From Papilionanthe hookeriana x Papilionanthe teres (taxonomy: Eukaryota; Streptophyta; Magnoliopsida; Asparagales; Orchidaceae), in contig CM040423.1 of assembly GCA_022702705.1 (NCBI GenBank), positions 44,341,575 to 44,405,574 of the forward strand: DNA of 64,000 nucleotides. Reading direction: 5' to 3'. Every line of letters begins with the position of its first letter. Positions within the stretch are counted from its first letter, which is position 1. The notes below the pieces were generated by a model that searched no databases, was not told the DNA's origin, and worked only from the letters and a program-made list of their open reading frames with translations. The position numbers were made by a program, and so were the translations under genes. Shown piece after piece: positions 58,475 to 64,000 of this stretch.

Positions 58475-58608
58475 TCACCGACCAAAGTGATTGAACTGAG
58501 CCCACCAGTTAAGGTGGCCGAACTAAGCCCCCCGCCGAAGTGGCCGAACAAAGTCCACTAGCTGAATTGGTTGAGCTGAGCACACCTATTGAAATTGCTG
58601 AACCGAGC
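58475..58608. repeat. 27-bp minisatellite with codon-like periodicity, five units
   Basis: Units start at 58475, 58502, 58529, 58555 and 58582. Each spells a variant of Pro-Pro-x-x-x-x-Glu-Leu-Ser (for example PPVKVAELS, PLAELVELS, TPIEIAEPS). Unit 3 has lost one base, which breaks the frame. There is no upstream start, so it is a relic of a Pro/Glu-rich coding repeat, possibly from a retroelement. It lies in the large MCCA pseudogene intron. Confidence 0.75.
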
Positions 58609-58959
58609 CTGCCTGCATGCCTGTCTTCCAGCCAATCCAATCTCTCATTTTCCCTCAAAAGAGTAACCTAGCCCGTCTGAGCTAGGGCAGCTATCAAAGG
58701 AGGTTATAATGACCACAAAGGACATTCGACAATTTCTTATTTAAAGGTATTGCTTGATATTTGAGATTCTATAACTTTACCCAGGTATCAAGTTAGCTGC
58801 AGTACTGACAATATATAATATTCATCGGTAGTATCTAGCATTAACTGGTAATACACTGACATCGACACAAACTCTTTTCATCGGGATGTCGGATAGAGGC
58901 ATCATACAGTTCAAAATGCACTGCTTTGTTTATTTTATAGATTTCTTCTCTTAAAAGGG

Positions 58960-58982
58960 ATCTCTCTCTCTCTCTCTCTTTC
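58960..58982. repeat. (TC)n microsatellite
   Basis: TCTCTCTCTCTCTCTCTC just before a pyrimidine-rich stretch that runs to about 59370 and has no recognised product. Confidence 0.85.
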
Positions 58983-59689
58983 TTGATCCTCCTCCTTTCC
59001 TAGTTATCTACTACCATGTATATTTTATTTTCTTTGTTTAGGGTTTGGTTTTTGTCTCATACTTTTCCGTCGTTGGTGTCTTTTCCTTTGTTATGGCTTA
59101 TCCGATGACGAATAGTGCTCCGGTTGTATATTGCTCTAAGGTGGTGATTAGCTCCACATACTTCCCTGCTTCTTTCCCTCACATACTTGCTACCATCCTT
59201 CCTGCACACCCCCTGATCATGCCTGCACCGCCCTTTTGCTCCAATCATTTGTTATTGGCTATTGTCTAGCCACACCCTACCACCTGCTACGTTGTCGTCC
59301 AGCAGCCCCTCCCTGCATCGCAACTGCCTTCAGCCATCTGCACCTTCTTTTCAACTGCACCCCTACCTCCTCTTATTAAATTGACATGTTAGTAGAAATA
59401 TTTTGTTTTAGCTTATGATTTTGTTATCGTTAAATTTTTATTTTAAAAAAATATGAACATATTATTACAAGAATGAATCTAATAAAATAAAAATTGATTA
59501 TTTTCTTTTAAGAGAAAGAAATCGTTGAGATTGTGAAGAATATAATATCATTCTAAGTGAAAATTTAAGTAATCATATTTTAATAAACATTTCAATGAAA
59601 TTTTGAAAATATGATCGACTATAATATTTTTATTATCCTTAAATAATAAAAAAAATATATATTTTTTTTATTTTTTACCATTGCATTAG

Positions 59690-60540
59690 TGAAAATGAAG
59701 GGTGGAAAATCAATAGAAATTGATGGTATCCCAAAAAAAGGGTGAAAATATTTAGGAGGTTTGGAAATTTATTGGCTTACTAAACTTTTTAATATTGTTT
59801 TAAAAACTAAAAAAATGACTGAAGAGTGAAATAATAGCATTTTAGCCTATATTTTTAAGAATAAAGATGATGCACAAGAGTGTGCAAATTATAGTGAAAT
59901 TAAGATAACGTGTCATAAATTAAATTATGGGAGAGAGTAATCGAACATAGGTTAAGACGGATACAAAGATTTCTCAAAATCAATTTGGATTCATGTTGGG
60001 AAAGTCTACTATGGAAGCAATAAATTTATTGAGAGGTTTGAAGTAGAAGTAAAGAGGATCTACATGATTTTTGTTTATTTAGAAAAAACTTATGGTATGG
60101 TTCCGAGAGAAATTCTTTAGAGAGTTCTAGAAAAGAAAGGTGTTAGATATGACTTATATTCAAGTCATTAAAAATATGTATACTAGAGTTGTTGCTTGTG
60201 TTTGAACAAAATGACGATTAACCAAGTATTTTCTTATTTCAATTGGATTACATCATGGGATCGGCTTTAAGCCCATATTCTTTTGTTTTAATTATGGATG
60301 CTCTTACTGGATATTTACAGGAGGTACCTTGGTGTATGTTTTTTGATGATGATATCCTTCTTATGGATAAGAATAGAAAAGGAGTTCAGGAAAAACTTGA
60401 TTTATAGAGGTTAATTTTAGAATTTAAAAGCCTTCATTTGAGTTGATCTAAAAATGAATACATGGAATATGATTTTAGTAGTGGTAGATCTAGTGGTTGT
60501 AACAATGGGTGATCAAATCCTTTTTACACTTAGATACAAA
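59690..60540 (+). pseudogene. RTE-type LINE reverse transcriptase remnant
   Basis: Decayed plus-strand text with the landmarks of RTE-clade LINEs in order: GGKSIEIDGIP, LTKLFNIVLKTKKM, CANYSEIKI, ERVIEHRLRR, QNQFGFMLGKSTMEAINLLR, VYLEKTYGMVPREIL, VLEKKGVRYD and FFDDDI (the catalytic [FY]xDD block), then KNEYMEYDF-like text. Frameshifts and stops are frequent. It is inserted in the MCCA pseudogene intron, antisense to that gene. No endonuclease domain or 3' tail was delimited. Confidence 0.85.
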
Positions 60541-63457
60541 ATGTGCAACAAATATATCCGTGAAAAAGATGTATATTAGTGAAAGTGTTGATGTAGCTCC
60601 AGTGGCGACGATATTAGAGAGAATTGTCTCAGATGATTCGGTCACATTAAACACCAATCATTTGATGATGCAGATAGTAGAAGTTTAAGATTGGACTTAT
60701 GTTAAGAAAGGTAGAAGTAGACCTAAAATGAATTGACATGTATAAAAAATGATCATAATTTATTAGAATTAAATGAAAAAATGACTCTCAAAGGACACAA
60801 TGGAGAAAAAGGAATCATGTAGCTAACCCAACTCACTGGAATAAAGGCGTGTTGTTGTTGTTATATATCATGTGTACTACTTGGATCAAATATATTTTAC
60901 AAACCTCATTTATCAAACAAAAAGTTAGTGAACTAATTGCTTTGTGATTCGCTTCTCTTCTTCCTTTCTTAGCAAGATAAGGATTGTACTCGATGAATAC
61001 ATTTAGCTTAACTCTCCATAGTGGAGCTATCACACACAAGGAATCGATGTGTCTATACGAGCTGACTTTATACTCAACATTGACGATATGATTAATTAAA
61101 TATTCTATTTCTTTTTTTAGTATTTTATATTTTGGCACAGTTTAGATTTAATCCTATTAGGATAATTTCCTGCATTCAAAAGAATCATAGCATTTAATGG
61201 AATGAAAACTGATATGGCATATCACCAATGACACTATCAAAGTTCATGTACGCTTGAAAATTTAGGAACTTTAAGATTTCAACAAATGTTACCTGAAGTT
61301 CTACATGCCTGAGTTGGGTGATGTACTTCTCAATCAAAATTGTACTTACTCCAAAAGAAGCAGCAGCCTCACGTTGTGCACTCAAAAAAGAATCAGCAAA
61401 TTCACCTGGACTTTGAACTAATCTCATTCCCTGAAAATAGCACCGACAAACTGTAAAATTAAGAGAGAAAAATATTGTCTGCAGGCATGCATTACAAAAC
61501 TAGCAAGAGCTTTTCTCATCAAATAATGATCATTACAATGCAAAAAATTTCAAGGTAATGAGCGCAATGTACTTCAAAGTGTAAATTTCTGTCAATTTAG
61601 AACAAAAGCATTGTCTTCACTTCATCGCATTATATTTAAATTATCTCTTCACTTTGTATAGTCAATTCTCACTTTTTGAATCCTTTGCAATTAATTTTTA
61701 AGCATTAATTTCAATCTACATCAAACGAAAAGATCCAACTCCATTTCAATTTTGATGCAAATTTTGATCAAGCTGCTCCATTCAAACTAGCTCAAAGTCG
61801 ATATAATTTTGATCATTTGAATTGAGCCACAAATCAATGTTGATCCATGTTCAACCCATCAAGCCAAACCCCGAATCAAGGCCAAAGCAGCTTGTTCACA
61901 AACTATGAGTTAGGTAAACACAATTTCAATCTTTAGTTTATATTGATTTAGTTTAATTGGACAACTATGATAAAATATTATATTTCATAAATCCTAGTTA
62001 AACCTTTGGTACATAAAATATTTCCAGTCATTTAAATATATATGTTTCTAAATTATGTAGGTTATTTAATGTGAATGATTTATACTTCAGAAAATACTCC
62101 TCTTTATTTTTTGCTTGCAACACCACCATTTAGCCCCAACTTGAACACCGGCTAATCCTATAAACCATAAGCATGTCCTTCCAATTCAATGTCCAAACAA
62201 GCTTTCAAGATGCTGACCTTAATCGGCAAATTTTGTATATCTTAAATAATATTGATTCATAATTAATAAATTTTGAAGTTCTTGGCATCATACAACCTCA
62301 TAACGCCAAAGCAAGTCCTCCAAAACATATGTTGCACATAAAGATGAAGACATTAATACTAAGCATGGCATGGCACTAGGGTAGATTTTGCAATGCAAAA
62401 TTAATGTGTCCAAGTTCAATAATCTCTTGAAGTCATTCCATATACTCATGCTCTTTTTTCTAGTACCTTTCATGAATCCTATACTACAGGTGGAAACTGG
62501 CGCTTTTATATTTGTATAGCAAATGAACTGAGAATGAAGAAGAGAGAAAGTTCATTAAACAAAATAAAGGGGGAAATTACATGTATATGAAATCTATTTT
62601 ATTTACAAAACTTCGATCCAAGTACTTCAATTAATAATAATAGGACCAAAATCCTGAAGTGCACTATAAATCTAATAAATTCCATTCTCAATGATATGTT
62701 AAATTTTCAATAATTTGATTAATCATGTATAAATACAAAAAAATTTTGGGTGGTAGTTTTGTAAACAAGAAATACTTTAATGGAACTCATAAATATCCCA
62801 AAACAAAATTTATCACCAGAGAAAAATGTCTTCATACTTCTAAACAATGGTGCATATGAAATTTGGAGATGATGAACGAAAATATATGTTCATTCTAGCA
62901 AAAGAAATCATGAGAACGTTAAAATTTGCACGATCCTCAACTTTAATGATATACGGCATATAATGACTGGGATGCAAGTTTTGTATTCTCAGGGCATACC
63001 TCATTTTTCTTTTAAAAAGGTGTTCTTAAAGTCACACTTTTCCTCCTCCGCCATGTGTAGGCTTTATCAAAATGGGATAACCAATTTTTTCAGCTTCGGC
63101 TTTTAAAAAATGATTATCCTGTTGGTCACCATGATAACCATGGTACACCAGCAGCACCCATGATTCGCTTTGATGCACTGACAGTGAGATGGCATGAAAA
63201 GTGAAATAATATTGTGTAGCAACCTCAGCAGAACAAATTAATGGATTTAAGAAAGACAAAATAATATCATATGTCATGAATTAAGAATTAATACCTGTTG
63301 TCACCCATTTCTCTGATGGGAGATGCTGGAGGCCCTATAAAGTTAAGATCTTCGGCTTCACCAAGCTGAGCAAAATCAGCACTCTCAGACAAAAATCATA
63401 GCCAGGGTGTATAGCCTGCAGAATGTAATGTGAACATGAAAAAACAAAAAAATGGCA

Positions 63458-64000
63458 TGATACTGGACTTTAACAAAAAAAGCAAGGGAAAAGCAATATT
63501 ATTACTGAAATCAAATATGAAATTACAATAAACAACAAAGAAAATAAGAAATTACAACAAAACAACAACACGACACCCGAGCTAGGGTTGATTCTAAAGT
63601 GGAGATAGCGCCGGCAAGGGATTTGGACATCAAGGTGGGTCAAGAGGATTGGCTAGCGGGCGAGCAGTATAAACAGTTTTGGAGGTGCTGTTCAGGGTGG
63701 CGGCAACAAGGAAAACAGGAGAAGGTGGCGGCAGCAAGTGAAAAGTGGTTAGGGTGAAAGGAGTCGATGCGGGAAAGAATAGGGAAAGGTAAAAAAAGGA
63801 TAAACATTACTTGGAGACCAAAAAACATCTAGAACCCTAGGATACAACCTATAGAGGAAAAAGAGATGCTGGCGGTTTGTTGTCCAGAGAGACAATACAC
63901 AGCAAAACTGAAGATTAAACCCTAATACAACAATATATATAGGTCTCCTTAAAGCAAATATCTAATCAGAAACTAGATAAATAGCAAAGATCAAAACGAA
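63458..64000 (-). repeat. LTR of the same family as 416-955 (runs off the window)
   Basis: It begins TGATACTGG and shares AGAAATTACAA, CAACACGACAC, GAGCTAGGGTTG and, near the end, AAACCCTAATACAACA followed by ATATATATA with the LTR at 416-955, in the same orientation. On its low-coordinate side it abuts MCCA intron DNA with no primer-binding site. It is therefore a 3' LTR in minus orientation or a solo LTR. Confidence 0.5.

Larger units (their letters stand above)
57104..63415 (-). pseudogene. MCCA: Methylcrotonyl-CoA carboxylase alpha (MCCA) pseudogene, unprocessed and truncated
   Basis: Six exons of the biotin-carboxylase domain lie in order on the minus strand with canonical splice sites: 63415-63295 (HPGY loop), 63177-63038 (ATP-grasp start, EAEKIGYPILIKPTHGGGGK), 61430-61293 (GMRLVQSPGEFADSFLSAQR onward), 57949-57855 (RDCSVQRRHQKIVEEA), about 57510-57404 (NVGTVEFIMD and FYLMEMNTRLQ) and 57215-57104 (VEHPVAEMIVGQDLVEWQI). 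Breaks: a one-base loss and a Gly-to-Asp change after HPGY; an 8-base loss between GAAGVP and GYHG; a one-base loss after FGDKQ; and a decayed 5' half of the fifth exon, with a stop. The rest of the biotin-carboxylase domain and the biotin-carrier domain are absent downstream. Retained introns point to a DNA-level duplication, not retroposition. The functional enzyme acts in mitochondrial leucine breakdown. Confidence 0.88.

Noticed and set aside
60833..61138. 101-codon minus-strand frame in the MCCA pseudogene intron
   Set aside because: It has no MCCA similarity, an AT-rich composition and lies beside LINE remains. It is probably chance.
1..64000. CRISPR arrays, operons or prokaryotic defence systems
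   Set aside because: No spaced identical repeats and no clustered bacterial genes. Gene structure throughout is that of a plant nuclear genome.

Overview
This window is nuclear DNA from a flowering plant. It has intron-split genes with GT/AG junctions, a plastid-type folate transporter, Ty1/copia and Ty3/gypsy retrotransposon remains, an RTE-type LINE, and many small TTA-flanked inverted-repeat elements. It is AT-rich and repeat-rich. Very large introns hint at a monocot or another repeat-laden angiosperm, but the sequence does not settle the species.

Layout. 1-955: the 5' end of an LTR retrotransposon on the minus strand, whose internal part continues beyond the left edge. 1159-28047 (+): the last eight coding exons of a folate-biopterin transporter gene (FBT1-like), with two giant introns of about 16.3 and 6.4 kb. 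The larger intron holds a nearly full-length antisense Ty1/copia element (15707-20114) with a perfect 5-bp target duplication, a CpG-rich pyrimidine-rich block, a four-copy 60-bp tandem repeat and a probable short LTR element. 28.7-34.4 kb: MITEs, a diverged 350-bp repeat family, a long (TA)n tract and telomere-like repeats. 35650-36891 (-): an intact gene for a PNRC/EDC1-motif protein with a 5'-UTR intron. 37-43.7 kb: AT-rich intergenic DNA with nested inverted-repeat elements, a broken gypsy integrase fragment and a Tourist/Harbinger MITE. 44158-44622 (+): an intact intronless HSP20-like gene. 45-50 kb: GC-box repeats, a foldback element and a 1-kb Harbinger-like element carrying a 31-bp tandem repeat. 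50.6-51.0 kb (+): a degenerate GNOM-like ARF-GEF fragment. 51-54 kb: inverted-repeat and tandem-repeat elements. 57104-63415 (-): an unprocessed, frameshifted and truncated pseudogene of methylcrotonyl-CoA carboxylase alpha (MCCA). Its largest intron has taken in an RTE LINE and a 27-bp minisatellite. 63458-64000: an LTR of the same family as the one at 416-955.

The three intact or apparently intact genes do not form a pathway: one encodes a plastid folate/pterin carrier, one a putative mRNA-decapping co-activator and one an alpha-crystallin-fold protein. I saw no CRISPR, operon or prokaryotic feature. The most informative signals are the nested transposon history inside the FBT1-like gene, the two previously hidden pseudogenes (MCCA and GNOM-like), the PNRC-motif gene, and several uncharacterised tandem or inverted repeat families.
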